DNA of 23,227 nt from Eshraghiella sp964405265 (GTDB lineage Bacteria; Bacillota; Clostridia; Lachnospirales; Lachnospiraceae). The notes beneath the pieces were generated by a model. That model made no database searches. It worked only from the letters and a program-made list of their open reading frames with translations, and was not told the DNA's origin. The stretch lies in assembly GCA_964405265.1 (NCBI GenBank), contig CAYONC010000020.1, positions 1-23,227 of the forward strand. The letters run 5' to 3'. The position numbers and the translations under genes are program-made. This document shows, one piece after another, positions 23,108 to 23,227 of the stretch. Every line of letters starts with the position of its first letter. Position 1 is the first letter of the stretch.

Positions 23108-23227
23108 ATGAGAACAATATTTGAACAACAAGGCGGACAATACGAGTTACAAGGTGATTACAGATTGCCGTGTGTTTCATTGCCAAGTGAAAAGAATTGT
23201 GAAATTGGCATATGGGGACAGCGACAC
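23108..23227 (+). CDS. tnpV: TnpV-family transposon-encoded protein, N-terminal part (3' end outside window)
   Basis: Forty residues are visible before the window ends. They read YELQGDYRLPC then EIGIWGQRH, the conserved opening of TnpV, a short protein (usually about 120 residues) encoded by Tn4451-like and other mobile elements of Clostridia; its function is not established. AGGAGGA precedes the ATG by seven T bases. Gln is mostly CAA. The gene marks the right edge as mobile-element DNA. Confidence 0.88.
   Translation, partial: MRTIFEQQGGQYELQGDYRLPCVSLPSEKNCEIGIWGQRH

Larger units (their letters stand above)
21880..23227 (+). mobile_element. Putative left end of a mobile element joined to the 3' end of rlmD (runs off window)
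   Basis: The segment comprises the rlmD extension, dinD and the start of tnpV. It shares a codon pattern (frequent CAA for Gln) that differs from rlmD body, pcrA and trpS, where CAG is nearly exclusive. The 3' end of rRNA uracil methyltransferase genes is a known integration site (called rum) for conjugative elements in streptococci, and TnpV is a transposon-associated protein. No integrase, terminal repeat or att repeat is visible, so the left boundary is an estimate and the call is inference. Confidence 0.45.

Noticed and set aside
1..23227. tRNA, rRNA or CRISPR array
   Set aside because: No cloverleaf-like GTTCGAAT-type segment in a gap, no rRNA-like stretch and no regularly spaced repeats were seen.

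Overview
The window looks like chromosome from a low-to-mid GC Gram-positive Clostridia, most likely a Lachnospiraceae member. Evidence is strong AGGAGG-type ribosome binding sites, near-consensus SigA promoters, a preQ1-I riboswitch ahead of a queuosine-precursor operon, a PcrA-type helicase, a YerC-type TrpR-like protein, a GGGtGRT-family gene, and a motility-type (SigD/sigma-28-like) promoter. The species cannot be named from sequence alone.

Layout. 1-301 is the 3' end of a GGGtGRT-family gene. 423-3987 is a tightly overlapping restriction-modification operon: two D12-class adenine methyltransferases and an AlwI-family type IIS endonuclease. It is visibly A+T-rich and probably acquired. 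It ends at a 12-bp hairpin shared with the convergent lysA (4038-5300, minus). 5484-8310 is a MacB/FtsX-type ABC exporter operon that looks decayed: the first permease is frameshifted at an A7 run, the second has lost its last membrane helices, and the ATPase has lost its normal start at the same deletion junction. 8371-9201 is a metal-dependent amidohydrolase.

9184-12223 is a complete preQ1 synthesis operon, queD-queE-folE-queC-queF. A TTTACT-17-TATAAT promoter, a preQ1-I riboswitch aptamer and an intrinsic terminator lie in front of it, so the end product should switch the operon off. FolE makes dihydroneopterin triphosphate from GTP, QueD and QueE convert it to carboxydeazaguanine, QueC makes preQ0 and QueF reduces it to preQ1. 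12243-13248 holds an unrecognised 193-aa protein behind a SigD-like promoter and a 95-aa membrane protein. trpS follows (13323-14408) and ends at a 13-bp hairpin convergent with a zinc-dependent phospholipase C family gene on the minus strand (14478-15434).

15510-20506 is housekeeping: a Cof-type HAD phosphatase, a YerC-like TrpR-family protein with a dyad at its promoter, PspA/IM30, PcrA helicase and two small membrane proteins. rlmD (20520-22154) carries a C-terminal extension whose codon use differs from the body. It is followed at once by dinD and the start of a tnpV gene, so the right edge of the window appears to run into a mobile element lodged at the 3' end of rlmD.

No tRNA, rRNA, CRISPR array or complete insertion sequence was seen. 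No stretch longer than 300 bases lacks a gene; the largest gaps (302-508 and 5301-5579) hold the promoters listed.
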